Shown here: positions 29,016 to 41,140 of the stretch, piece after piece
Numbering within the stretch: the stretch's first letter is position 1
Layout of the letters: the number at the start of each line of letters is the position of its first letter
NCBI GenBank assembly: GCA_008360955.1
Contig: LUCM01008726.1
Location: forward strand, 189,590-253,589
From: Fasciolopsis buskii
Lineage: Eukaryota > Platyhelminthes > Trematoda > Plagiorchiida > Fasciolidae
Reading direction: 5' to 3'
DNA length: 64,000 nt
The notes under the pieces: model-generated
What the model was told of the DNA's origin: nothing
The model's database searches: none
The model's input: the letters and a program-made list of their open reading frames with translations, nothing else
Made by a program: the position numbers and the translations under genes

Positions 29016-30344
29016 CTGCCAGCGTGCAAAATATGGGAAAGCAATGAAATTTCACGACAATCAAGGGTATTGGTGACCGAAATTAAAATGAACAAAGAAT
29101 TAAAGGGCAATTTTTCGTCCCATTCTCGAGGATCAGGAAAGTAACGAAATGAAAAAAGGCAAGCGTAACCAAGGTTAACACTCAAACTTCGACCGGAATT
29201 TAACACCAGTTTCTGTCATGACAAACTGCAGACAAGAATTTGAACAAGAGTGGTGAAACGGCAATTATTAAGTCAGGCCAGCTGGGTTGACTGACTGTCT
29301 GTCCTCGTTCTTCCGGTGAATAATTCGAGTGGATCACTCGGAATAATTTACCATTCCGAAAGGCCCATTCTTTCGCAAATCAAGTTTCATTGTCGAACCT
29401 AACATTGACCTTTAAGAGGCTAAAATTAGGAACCCACGTGACCGATAAACTGAGACAATTCCTATTCATTTTATCTTATTTGCAATAATGCACTCCTTGG
29501 TGTACTTCCAAATTTTAGCCGCTGACATTTTTAACGGTATAGGTGTACGGAGTAAGAAAGATGAAGTGGTAATTCAAGTGATTCGTATCAGTGATGAATG
29601 TCTCTCCAGAATTTGTGCATTGCGCCAGCGTCATAACAATTACAAAACCAGTACTTGCAGAAAACAATAGACGGGACAGAAGAACGCTTGGGACGACAGC
29701 TATTGTCAGACATTACGCGATCTGTCCTCTTTCACGTGATTTTAACTTCCACATGAACGGGGCTCATAAAATTTGGGTTGTTTGTTTCCATTTGAAACGG
29801 TATTCACTAGCACTTCGTTAAATTAAAATTCTTCTCCTCTGGGTTGCAGCTGAAACTTTGGCAGCCGTCAGTGGGAATGAATTACTCAATTTCTAAACAC
29901 ATCTCCACGGTAATCTCCATGATGGTAGCAAAGATCAGCTACTAATTTCTCCTCGCCCCAACGAACCCTTGAGTACCCAACCAAAAACGTACTTTCACCA
30001 AGATGTCTGAATATTTTTCGCACGAAAACCTTAATCTTTGCAAGAACTGCCATATTTTCATTCGGCAAACTACTTTACTGGATGCCGAGTAAATCCCACC
30101 CACAACAAGGATTTTTCTCGGAATGTGAAAGGTATGAACTGATTGAGTATCACAATGCATATTTTTTCCTTCAGTCTTTTCAATTTAAATGGTGTAAGTC
30201 CATCAGTCACCGGTCATCAACGGTCTAACAGGGCTGCCCTTAGTTGTTCCTCCTTGCTGATAGTGTTTTCTGATCAGGGGGCCATTTAAAAGGCCCTCGG
30301 ATTCAGTTGGGATAACTGAAACGTACGTGACCCAAGAAAGAACC

Positions 30345-30430
30345 ATGACTTATGAATGAGAGTTGGTTAGGCGCATAAGGTCTTGGTGTCTGAAAGTGAA
30401 GACCGCCGATTGGAGTCCTCCCACCAAGCA
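30345..30430 (+). repeat. tRNA-derived SINE-like stretch
   Basis: A-box-like GAGAGTTGGTTAGGCGC (30358-30374) and B-box-like GATTGGAGTCCTCC (30408-30421) are separated by about 35 nt, which matches tRNA geometry. The B box carries TGG where TCG is expected, so it is an old or inactive copy. Confidence 0.45.
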
Positions 30431-33278
30431 GCCTTCTAGTGGCCATGGAATCCTCCGTGAAAATGATGTACAGTATTATTTTATCAATAAAGGAATTAAA
30501 AGATAAAAGGTCTGACTAAAAGAATAGCAGCAGGGAGGAATTTGGAAGTCCCTCATGTTTGGTGAACGGTACATGAAAGTGTCACTTTTTTTTGTCCGAC
30601 CTCTAGAGTTGTTTTCTATTTCCCCCACGAATATGGAAACAGCGGAGCTAATTTTGGCACACATCCATTTACATGTAAAGATAAGTAGGAGCACACAACT
30701 ATACATTATAAAAGACAAAATAAGCACAGCACATCTATTTCCTCTGATCTGTTAGACAGCAGTATGAGTATCCAGCGCGTCCAAACGGGGACGTGAATCT
30801 AGCACACAAGGTTGTGAGTCGAATATAGGAGAAGCCAAACTGTCTAGGCTGTGTCTCAACGACTTATCGCACTTTCTTTATGTGCACTCAGTAATTTGAG
30901 AAAACTATACAACTGTCCTTAATTAGGGCGAATCGGCAATCAGGTTGTTCTGGTCGCTTGTGTAACTTGGTTCGCACTTGGTTTCCGAAATCAGCCCACA
31001 CGAGTCGGTGGCTTTAACAAACGGTACATGTCAAAGCATAAACTTCGAGAATAAACTTACCGGTTTCTAATGAAACATCACAAAAGGTATAGTCGACTGT
31101 GACTCATTCGAAATTTTTCCCTACTAATATTGCGAAGGTTCTAGCACTTACGAAGCAAAAGAAGCATCGGCGAATAACATGAATTTATTTACGTTTCCCT
31201 TGTTACAACTGTTCGTAGACGATAATAGGGCTGGCTCAACATGAGCAATCTTGGTTGTTTAGGTACAACCGACGAAATCTTAATGAGGCAGGAAGATACT
31301 ACAAACCTGTAGGGAAATTTCTTAGGGTCTATCTAGTTTAGATTCACAAATGCTAACAACTTCGTTTGTCCAACAGAAACACTTATATTATTGAATATTT
31401 TACTCAGGATTGCGTCAGCATTTACACACTGAAGCTATTTACTCAATAACTAGGACATTCTATGTTAACTGTGGTCTGTTATCCACTGTTTACCGTGAAC
31501 CGGGTAAGTTTCGCTTAGAAGGAATCTGGGCTTACATCAAAGTTAGTCTTACGTCAGGGTCATTGAGGCGGGCCACATTAATCGCTCGAGCTATTATCGT
31601 TACAGTAGAGCAATAAGCTAAACATACGGAAATCTTTTGCTAGCACGACTTGGAAGACAACGAACTGACTAAAGTTGTTGCGCAATTGCAACTTTTGTGT
31701 CTAAACACGTCCAGTGTTTTCAACTAAATAAGGCCACTACTTATATGACGACGGGGTGGTGGTAGCCCCTGATTCATAGGGATGTCGAAAATAACTTAAG
31801 AATTACATCACTTTTACGTTCATGGAATGCCAACTACTAAACAAATGCTGACTGTATTCCCCTGCTGAGTTTCATTTTCAGAAGGAATTTGTTGTCACGT
31901 TCTTGCATTCGTCGCACCTCAGAAGCCGTAGTGCCCTCCTCCTTCCCTCCATTAATTTGTTAGCCTTTTGGACCAATCCGGAATGCGTTCACCTTTGGTG
32001 CGAAACTTTACACGAGCAGATTTTCCTATGGACTCGTCATTTCCATCTAATCGAGTGTAAAATCACCAGTGCATTTTTACCACAGTCCCCACTGTTGAAA
32101 GTATTAAATTTGATTATTCGACCGAAACTGAACACTGTGAGTAGTCAGCCGAAATGAAAAACGATTTTCGGTAGACGAAATGACTGGCCACAGCTTTCAT
32201 GTATTGCATTGGAACATTTTCGTAGCACTTTGTTCATTATTTCACATGCACAAACCTGATGGACAACGGGAGTTTGATAATTCTGGATTCTCTCAAAAAT
32301 GCCCGGTCAAACGTCAGAAGCTTTTAGTGTTGAGGCGCCGAACCAAACTGTCTGTTTGTTTGCCGGAAGCAAATGGATATCGGCATAACTAATCAGTCGT
32401 GTTTTGTTCATTAAGCAAATGTATGAAGGAGTGAAATGCAGTTGGTTCAAGAAGACAGAATCATATGCAAATTAATGAACTATGTTGTTGGTGTACCTAA
32501 GGTTGTAGGTGCCTGCAGTGTTTAACCAAATGTCTACTGATAGGTTGCGGCGTGACTGATTAGTACGTAACCGGCGGCAACTGTGGTTACATTAAAATGA
32601 TTTGTAGGAGAAAAATTGAGTTTTAAAGGCAGAAGAAATATATTTTTGCATGTTTTCCAACTGTATTATTGATTTAACTTTGAAAAGTCATCCACTCCGG
32701 AAGAATTAGGACTTATACATGTTGGCAATTCAGGAATTTTGTGCTGAAATATCCGTGCACCGCTAGGCATGAGCTCGCAGCGCAACCAGTAGGATCCACG
32801 CAGCAGAAATACACGGTCCGCTGACAGACGGACTTCTGAATTCCGACACGGTTGAAGCCCTTTCAAGTTTCGGTCAGTTAAAGATAGCAGTATTTCACTT
32901 GCCGTTTTGGCCTTGAACCCAAGTGACTCCATGACAGACAGAAGCAAACGGGAGGGATAAAGGACGTCCGGATTGTAATCCAATTTGTATACATGTACAC
33001 AGTTACATATCTGGCGCGACAAAGACAAAGAATGTTAGAGACTGAAAACAAGAACCAGCGACGTTTATGTGAGGCTCCCGTCACCAAATCTGTGGGTCCT
33101 CACTCACTATTGTGCTGAATTGTTGCCTCCATCCAATTGCGGAAACTCCAAATAGATCCCACCTCCGGAATTTGATAATAGGACCTAATCTGCAACGCAG
33201 CGTACCTGAGTGGGGCATTCGCAAGCCACTGGAAAACAACAAGTGTTAATCACAAAATGCCATTCTGCTGCACAGTTT

Positions 33279-33326
33279 GACGAACAAGCTCAGTTTCAGT
33301 GATTCGTAGTCAAGCCACTGCAACAC
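33279..33326 (+). repeat. Copy 1 of a 48-bp dispersed direct repeat
   Basis: Starts GACGAACAAGCTCAGTTTCA. It aligns without gaps to 35403-35450 with about nine mismatches over 48 positions. The flanks do not align, so this is a shared fragment of a repeat family, not a local tandem duplication. Confidence 0.6.
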
Positions 33327-33468
33327 CGTGTGGTAGGAGAAATTTGTGGTTTCATCTCAACTTCTTCGGCCAAAACCTCCACCACCATGCAAACCCTAGA
33401 TCAGACAGTAATCAGCACAGTACATTCAACGGTCTTCGGTTCATGCATGGAACGTCACCAATCATTCT

Positions 33469-33484
33469 CCCCCCCCCCCCCCCC
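33469..33484. repeat. Sixteen-base C run
   Basis: C16 followed by A and C4; a homopolymer likely to vary in length and to be error-prone in sequencing. Confidence 0.95.
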
Positions 33485-34193
33485 ACCCCATAGGGTTTAT
33501 CTGGTTAATTCAGTCCCCCAAAAGAAAGTTTCTAATATATTGTGGCCCAATGGCATGGGTACGAATCACTGAAAATGACTAGTATTCGAAATTTTCAAAA
33601 AATAGATTATCACAATTAATGTTTCAAGGCCTCTTCATAACATGATTGTCACCGCTTGGGCAAATCCAATGGAAAGATTTTATGTAAGCAACATTTTGAA
33701 GCTAAATATAATCCATTATATTTCTGCTTTGCAAGAACTGTATACAGTTCCTCTCTAACATATCAGTCCATTGTTGATATAGTTATTATTCTATTTTCTT
33801 GATATTGGTTTCCTTTTATTTTAGCTAACTGCAGGTTGTCCAGTGCTGACGTTCAAAGCTACTGATCACAGAGGCTTACTGCTCCTAAAAGCCAAACAGC
33901 CCAGAGAATATCCGGTCAGCCGGATGACTGTGTAATCGACTCAGAGCCACGGTTCTCGCGCCTGGTCAAATAAGAACTGTAGATAGTGATTCCTAACTAG
34001 TCTGATGAAAAATCATCGCAACACTTCCTTGGTCTCCGACTGTGAGTTGAGTGCAGATATTTGGTAGTGGTCAATAATTCCACCTGATAGAGTAGCCGGT
34101 ATGTTGTATTTTTGTTTAGCCCGTCAGAATGTGCTGTATAGCTGTTGAGCTGTGCTAGGATTGTTATTCTTTTATATTTTTTTATTGGTTCCG

Positions 34194-34270
34194 TGACCCT
34201 CTGGTTGCAGTTGGGTAGGAAGATTTCATAAACTTTTACTCCTTGAGGAGCGTGGTTCGATTCTTTACTA
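34194..34270 (+). repeat. tRNA-derived SINE-like stretch
   Basis: A-box-like TTGCAGTTGGG (34205-34215) and B-box-like GTGGTTCGATTC (34252-34263) lie about 37 nt apart, consistent with a tRNA-derived element. The acceptor-stem pairing expected of a functional tRNA is not evident. Confidence 0.42.
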
Positions 34271-35402
34271 GCAGTGAGCTATGTACAGCAAAAACGTCCC
34301 TACGTTGCTTTTGACGGTCTTCGGCGAATTCAGCTGTAAACTTACGAACTGAACCATGCTATATGCATGCGTATATGTCTATGATGATTGCTTTGCCGAT
34401 GTTGAATTACACCATCTAACTGAATGATTTAAAATTCCGAGATTCGATGGCTTCAGGAAACCGCCTTCTAGTGGAGAACTGACACGGAGTAATTCCGCTC
34501 CATTAAACATTTGGTAGAACGTCTTCCAATGGAGCGCCATGTTGTGGTCAAGTATATTTCCTGGAAAATAGTATGTTATAAAAATGACAACGGGGAAAAA
34601 ACTCATTGGAAACCGAAACTCGACTTCATAAAAATTTTGACGCGGACTTGAGGAACGTAATTGAGCTATACATTCCATTTTCGGCATATCACCTCTTCAG
34701 GCTATTGATATAGATATTTGCCATGAAATAAAAACGCATGTTCATTGTTGGCACTACCAGGGAAGACGTGAGGGAAAGAGATACCAGAGAACGTCTGACA
34801 AATGGTCGAACTAGCCTGAAGCAGTGTTCCGATACCAGTCGTTGATATCCAGGGTGCAACTTTACATGCTGCGATTTGGGGTCATCGTGAGATACCAAAA
34901 ATGTTTTTATTAAACTTTTGACGTTTGCTGCCTCCTTCGCTTTGCTTTTATACCTTTTGTTTTACGTAATCTTAGTGTTTCTGCTTTGGCACCAACTGTT
35001 TTCCCAATCTGCCTACTATTTACAGTTACTAACGGGTCAGGAAATTTCACGGCATTATGGACGCAAATGGGAGGTTCCGCATTACTTCGGAGCAGAACGA
35101 GAGAAAACAACCCCATGTCCATATCACTCTACAAGAAACGGTTATTTAAAAAAAAACTAACTGTGAGTTTATCAGCAAACGCATTGGTTCGCATTTTCGA
35201 ATGTCATCTGTACCATCGATAGAGCGGGAGAGAAAGAAGTGGAGAGAATCAGATGATACATGGTTTATATGGTGTCTCCGATGACCGCCTACTTTTCCGA
35301 CATCCACCGATGCTATTGGTCATCAACTTTATCAGAACGTAGTACTGAGAAGAAATAAAGTCGATGCTCAATTGATAATGCAATATTGAGAAAACACAAG
35401 TT

Positions 35403-35450
35403 GGCGAACAAGCTCGTTTTCAGTGATTCGTACTCATGCCATTACATCAC
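35403..35450 (+). repeat. Copy 2 of a 48-bp dispersed direct repeat
   Basis: Starts GGCGAACAAGCTCGTTTTCA and matches 33279-33326 over its whole length with about nine substitutions. Both copies are in the same orientation inside the same intron. Confidence 0.6.
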
Positions 35451-36071
35451 TATATATGCAATACAATGCAATAGTTTAGATGCAATCTATTACTACACAT
35501 GAACATTCCTTCTTCTACGAACACATTTCTAATCCTTAAATCAAGTGTAATTTGAGTAATTTTCTCGTGACAAGAAGCTATGATAAATATTATTCACCTG
35601 AAACCGTTTCATTTTGCTCATTTTGGAAAACAGCATTTTTTGCACACCGACATACAGTGCAGAATCAGAGTGCCAAACGTAACAGAAAGAACGTACTTTT
35701 CAGTCGGGCTGCGAATGGAACAAACTACTCTCAAAGTCCGAGATTTGCATTTACTAGAACCGTTGATTTGTTTATGGGTGACGATCTACGATGTCGTCTA
35801 GCATGTAAACACGCCTTATGCATTCAGGTGTGGTGCTAATTAAAATGTGGTCAGTCCTCTCCCTTATTATTGCAGTTTATGATTCAAGCTATGGTGCACG
35901 CTTCCATCTGCCAGATATACAGAAACTAATGTTCCAAACAACGATCTGAATGAGACACCATTAATCTAAACTCTCAACCAATGTGCAGGGAAGAAATTTG
36001 GATTGTTTAAGTGAAGCTATTTAACCGAATGGTGTTTTGCCTGTCAGAACTTGCGTTATCATCCTACTTAC

Positions 36072-36421
36072 GGTGTTCTCCGGCCGTGGTACTGAACTGT
36101 AGTCGTGTGACATTCTTTTCCACTGTGCGTAAAAACGGGGAATCCTCTTCCGGCCATTTATGGGATGCTTCGTCCTTCGGATCAATAGCTGCGACAAGGA
36201 GGTATCTCACACGATAGGCTACCAGATGATGCCAAGCCGCGTTTCCCGAGCCCGGCTCCGAATAGTTCGTCGAATTGACTGCCGGTGGCAGCCATGTAGC
36301 GATGATACACGGACGTGTTGTTTCACAACCAATCCCTAAAGACAGTTGCCTCGGTGGTCCGAGAGCCTCACCATTCGCTGCGGATTTGGTTTGTTCTACT
36401 TGTCCATAGCACAGGGTTGCA
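36072..36421 (-). CDS. FN3-domain exon (first half of a domain), LAR-like receptor
   Basis: The preferred acceptor follows a pyrimidine-rich tract (...TTTGTGGTTCGCAG) and the donor is C|GTAAGT. The exon is 350 nt, enters in phase 2 and leaves in phase 1. An alternative acceptor at 36377 (CCGCAG) has a weaker pyrimidine tract but would give a phase-1 start like the following exons. The frame is open throughout. The FN3 domain starts at the GPPRQLSL segment, has the conserved B-strand tryptophan in ATWLPP, then a C-strand AYRVRYL, a loop with a WPEE motif, and an E-strand VTRLQFS before the splice. The loop is longer than in most FN3 domains, with N-x-S/T sites (NST, NYS, NVT) that could be glycosylated in an extracellular protein. 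The next exon completes the F and G strands in frame. Confidence 0.65.
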
Positions 36422-37399
36422 CTGCGAACCACAAACAGAATGGAGCATTGGATCCAGTACATAATCCAATACACGGAGTACACGAAAAAGCAATTTGTCA
36501 CGTATATTAGGGACACTCTAGGAACATTTCTGGTCGTCAAAATGTAGCCGCGTCACTCCCGGTAATTCTACGGGCACAATCCGAATCCTCGAGGGAGCAA
36601 CAGGAGGCACGATCAGGTGGTGTCACACGTCAAATTGTGTCCTAGTGAGCACCACTTGTGCACCCGTGGTGCACCAGCATATCCGGATTAGAACACCCGA
36701 GTGCACATGTACAGACGACAACACAAGCGAAGTAGGGTGAACAAATAGGTGGACGGAAGTATGCGCTCGTTCGTGTCTGCTTTTGTCCGTGTATGTATGT
36801 GCGGAAACACCATACAAGGCCCAACCAAACAAGCCTCGAGAGGGACGATTTCTGTGACAAATGCTTAGATGTGTTGGTCGCGAACAACGGAAAGTCACAA
36901 TTATGTGCGTGAACGTGGATGCAGGCACGAAAACAGGGATAATCGTGAAAGTCTCACAAATAAACACTCACGAGATGCGCATACAAAGGCACGATCAAAG
37001 CATTGCATGAGCAGGCAATATACACGTGAAGACAGTACTAGGGCACTAAACACAAACTATTCATCCGGGTTCTGTCCGGACATTCTAATGTGCACTGTTT
37101 CAACGGATACGCTGCTAATGGAGCTGCGAAGACATTGGCCAGTGGAAAACAAAAAAACGTGTTTGTCATTGGGTGGATGGATGTGCTGGCGGTTATAATA
37201 ACACCACGGACTTGTAGGTGTCTTTGGTAGGAACAGTTAATCTTGAACAAATGAAAAAAACGATGATGTCACACCGACTCGCACAAGCAAGCTCGCACGT
37301 AACCGTCCATAAGATGACACGCGCAAAAGACACAGGCAGGAAGTATTTGCCATCCTGTACAACGGCACTTTGGTTGTGCGTGCGTGATGAATTTGGTGT

Positions 37400-37490
37400 A
37401 CTTTTTCCCCTTCGCAAATCGGGTGGACTAAACACCCGGATTTGAACCAGGGAGAGGGGTACGGTGCTATTTATTTTGGCATGTCTTCTG
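37400..37490 (-). repeat. tRNA-like B-box stretch
   Basis: On the minus strand CCCTGGTTCAAATCCGGG (37434-37451) is an almost perfect B box inside a short stem. No convincing A box lies at tRNA distance, so this is at most a SINE remnant. Confidence 0.28.
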
Positions 37491-38561
37491 ACCGGCCGAT
37501 TGTAAAATAAACATATCAGCACAAGAAATTAGTGATGTTGATTGCCCTGATGTGGACTTCCTCTATTCAGGTGCATGCGCTGAAACACAAGCATTCGCGA
37601 AGCAATCAGTGCACTAGATTCCAGTGGTCAGTTCGATAATGGTGAGCTGGATACCACGGACAGATTCGTAATCGGTTACTTCACTTAGCATTGAACATTG
37701 GGTTGCTTTACAACCGCTTCAATTTCTCAAACGTAAACACTAAGGAGTGAAGTTTTGTTGAAAAATGAGTTTTGCATCGCTTTCAAAAAGCAAACGCTGT
37801 CGTGACGATTGTCTTTGTGTCTACTGAGTGATAAAGCACTTGGCATCGGTCCTTGGAATCAATCCAAATAGGGATGTTGTGAGATTCGAACAATCAAATG
37901 GGTCTTAATGCTCACTTTTGTGACGCATGGGCCTAATGAAACAGGAATCATACGAGTAACCGAGTAAAATTGTTAAAATGAGTCTAATGATGGGACTTAG
38001 TCATACAAAATGCCGTCATGCATCGATCATTGTTCATTAAATAAATATTCTGACATCTCTGGTCAGTAATTGCGGAGTGGCAAATATACCAAATGCCGAA
38101 GAGATGCTGATGTTAGAGTCCATTCAAACACGCAGAATTCTAACCCACGTTGGTAATCAGAACACTGACATCCACTGATCGAAGTCCTTCAGAATGACCT
38201 AGCAACAGGACTGCTATTAATACTTAGTGGATGTCATCCACGAAAGCCCTCAAATACTGCCGGGGTCACCTATCAAGAATGGTGGAGAAGTGCGTTTAAA
38301 AAAAAGCAAAGCCGAATACCTCGTCCACCGGATGGCATTGGAAAAACCGTATGCAAGAAAACTCGGGCACAAATGACGATCACACAAGATCATTTCGTTA
38401 AAAATTGCAAACTGATACTGTTTGGTGGAACAGCGTATATCCACACCCAGTGGCAATTGATTAGAAAAAAAGAACTTTAACCGAATACAAATTTTACAAA
38501 TTTCGCCTAAATCTATCCAGTTTACTAGGCCTAACTCACTTGCCCAAGGGGTTGGTAGTGA

Positions 38562-38577
38562 ATAATATATATACATA

Positions 38578-38610
<33 letters not shown>
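38562..38610. repeat. (TA)n microsatellite
   Basis: Uninterrupted alternating TA from about 38582 to 38610, with an imperfect extension to the left. Confidence 0.95.
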
Positions 38611-38613
<3 letters not shown>

Positions 38614-41069
38614 GCAAGTCAAGTTACCTCAACTGCAAAATGTAATCTTGTTCATGGTGGAGTACGAAATTCAACAAGCTGCTCACTTGTGCACTGTAAG
38701 TTGGACTGCAAATTTCAGCTTTATCAAAATTTGCTTCATTGGGGCGGGGAGAGAAAAGAAATGCCTCGTAGTTACTCCAAGCTTGACCACAACTGTTTCT
38801 CGAATTCATCATTCTCCTGTGATTGATCACTGGGGAAACCGCCAAGATTGAGAATGATGGATTAATTGTAGGCCACTGTTTTTGCGTTAGGGAGTCAAAT
38901 TCACATACACTGGAAGAAAAGAATAAACAGTTTGAGAGACGTGCGTTTAGTGGACCGATAGTGCCAGATTTAATGTTCAAGCGAATTTCATCAAAACGAC
39001 AATGATTCCTATTAACGATATCACTAGTCGACGTAGAAAGTGAGACATCACTGGATTGTGACACGATTTTGATAGGCCTCTGAAAGTTGTTGTAATCTTA
39101 CCAGCAAACTACAGCAAGTATTACAAGATACGATATTGCCCTGCAAGGCGCGATATGTTCACTCAAGTTTCTCGGTACCCTAATCAATGTAAGGCACTGA
39201 ACAGTACAGTGCAGTCGCCATGTCTTCGTGAAAGCATTATTTACGTAATGTGACAATTTCATTCTGTAAAATGATGACTTCTTGGTATTCCACTGATCTC
39301 GCTATGAAAGTAAGTTGCTTGCAATTAGAAAATAGGAACTCATACTCTCAAATGAAAATGGCCAAACACATTTAGAGAAGGCAAGTTTGGCGAGATTTCA
39401 TTTGGGTGGATTCAGAGACAGATTAGACATAGGACAGAATTCAACGACGGAAGATGGAGAGGCAAGAAGGCTGAGAAATAGGAAACTGTTGGCAGGTTTC
39501 GAACTGATGGCATGTTTGGTTATCAGTGTCCGTCACAATGAACGGATCGTGAGCATACGGGGCAGTAGCGTGAATCTGGTTCTGGTGCTGAGTTTTATCA
39601 CAAAGGAAAATTAACTGCTCTCCCCTGTAGGTGTGCACTCAGATTTACGAGGGCGGAGGACTGAAGTCGCAGTCTTGTCATTGTTCTCCATAATGAATGT
39701 TTCCAGCAAGAGCATTCGTTTGGAACTCACCGAGATAATGAAAAAGCAAAGCACTTAGCTCGAGCGGATTCTAAGAACGACGTGTGTGAGGTGACCTTTA
39801 CAGCCATTTTAGAAAGAACGACAATAAAAGGTATATCATTCAGAATCGACTAGCAAAATCCATAATAAAAATGTCAAGAGTTCACCGGCCTATCGAATTT
39901 GGAAAGTTGACTTGAATCAACAGCAAACATAAGACATAGATTTAAGAGTGCTTCGTATATATGCAGTTCGTCGTAGAACTCCAAAATGCGGAAATTATGA
40001 TGCGTTGCGCGGCTGCAAAAAGTTTTAATGGGCTTAGCGGTCAACTGCTTAAACAAGATTGACAAAAGGTGCACATCGTTTATGGAGGAGAATCGCGGCC
40101 ACAGGAAGCCTGTCGAATGGGGAAGTGACGGGCCATGAAAAGTCCCAAACTGGCGATCATTCAAGTCCAAACCCCATGGGACTATCCGTTTAAGCACCAG
40201 TCTGGATCTGGCTTACTGCCTAGAGAACAAAGAACGGGGGTTAGTAAACACTGTCGCATAGCTAGTGGTGTTGTTAGATATCGTGTTGGAAAAATGCTGA
40301 TGGATTAAATCTTATCCTTTAGGTCACTCTGAATGCCCCGTCAGTTGTCTGACGTATTTATCCGCCAGATATACAAAACAGAGCGCCTGAAATGTCCTCC
40401 TACACTAATCGGACTATGTTGTTTCTTCATACTCTGAGGTGGCTGTGTAGTCATCCATTTTGTTCACGCAGCTTGTTCATTCAAAAGTTTTAAAGAAAAA
40501 CAACTGTCATTCCGAAGAAACACATCGAATCCCGAATGAAATAAAGCTTTGTTATTTCTCAGCGTAAATTTTCCTCCTCGTTAAGGCACCAAAGCAGGCG
40601 ATTGTCTACAATGTTTCGTGTCACATGATTTTCCAATTTAGCAATAAATAGCAACTAACAGAAATTATGGACACGATTCTACAGCAAACCCAATGGTTTA
40701 TCAAAAACATTCCTCGTCAAAGATAAGTTTGGCGTTCTAAGTATATTGTAATAACAATTCCTCAGCAGCATTTGGTCGCGACCTCTTTCATAAAAATAAC
40801 ATGAATTGTAGTATCATTAATAAAGCAAGTACACGATAAAAGGAGATAAAAATAGATGAGATAAGTTGGTACTATGCCAGCAAATATATCATTGATACTA
40901 GTCGATTCACATTGACGAGCTGCAGGATGCAGTAAAGGCGCATTTTCCGACAGTAAAAACATAAATATAGCCATCTTCATTTTTCTCCTAGATCGATTTT
41001 GTATTAAATTCACACTTTGTAACCTGCCTCAATACCAAGTAGACTCGGTTCCCTGCGGTTACAGTCTAT

Positions 41070-41140
41070 TTAAAGATGGCGGTAGTGATAGAGTAGGGCA
41101 CTCATACCCAGTACTGTCCTCAGTGGCACGTTCGATTTAA
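41070..41140 (+). repeat. Weak tRNA-like stretch
   Basis: GGTAGTGATAGAGTAGGG is followed about 30 nt later by CACGTTCGATTTAACC, which resembles a B box. A-box agreement is modest; reported as a possible SINE remnant only. Confidence 0.22.

Larger units (their letters stand above)
29016..36071 (-). other. Large intron of the FN3 gene (7.1 kb)
   Basis: Bounded by C|GTAAGT at 36071 and GGCAG at 29016; the flanking exons together make one FN3 domain. It contains two SINE-like stretches (30345-30430 and 34194-34270), a 16-base C run, and a pair of 48-bp direct repeats. An open frame at 32666-33010 looks FN3-like in composition but is out of phase with the upstream exon. Confidence 0.55.
14816..36421 (-). 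other. Span of a LAR-like multi-FN3 receptor gene (three internal exons seen)
   Basis: Minus-strand gene running from high to low coordinates. Three exons (36072-36421, 28923-29015, 14816-15109) join in frame: the first ends in phase 1 and the second starts in phase 1, and the same holds for the second and third. The joined peptide gives two consecutive FN3 domains with a short linker (PEAAPSDAP), as expected for a cell-surface adhesion receptor. By family knowledge the best resemblance is to FN3 repeats 6-7 of LAR-type receptor tyrosine phosphatases, which act in axon guidance and synapse formation. Shared features are an RNGKI-type B-C strand in the second domain and a VRAWT...GPGPWS end like the VRAWT...SGPLS of vertebrate LAR. 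Intron lengths are 7056 and 13813 bp. No Ig, transmembrane or phosphatase motif (no HCSAGVGRTG-like or WPDHGVP-like peptide) was seen in the window, so the LAR assignment is inference; a multi-FN3 receptor is well supported. Confidence 0.6.

Noticed and set aside
32666..33010. Minus-strand frame with FN3-like E-F strand wording (LKGLQPCRNSEVRLSA) and a good acceptor
   Set aside because: Joining the upstream exon (phase 1) to this acceptor gives an immediate stop, and the true F-G exon at 28923-29015 already completes the domain.
36540..36620. Minus-strand peptide VPPVAPSRIRIVPVELPGVT just upstream of the FN3 exon, resembling an FN3 A-B strand
   Set aside because: It meets stops on both sides, and no donor site precedes the downstream stop.
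36623..36967. 114-codon minus-strand frame rich in His, Thr, Ser
   Set aside because: Produced by CA-rich simple-sequence composition, not by coding constraint.
38624..39064. 146-codon minus-strand frame
   Set aside because: No domain, no splice signals; the plus strand also carries a comparable frame, typical of chance.
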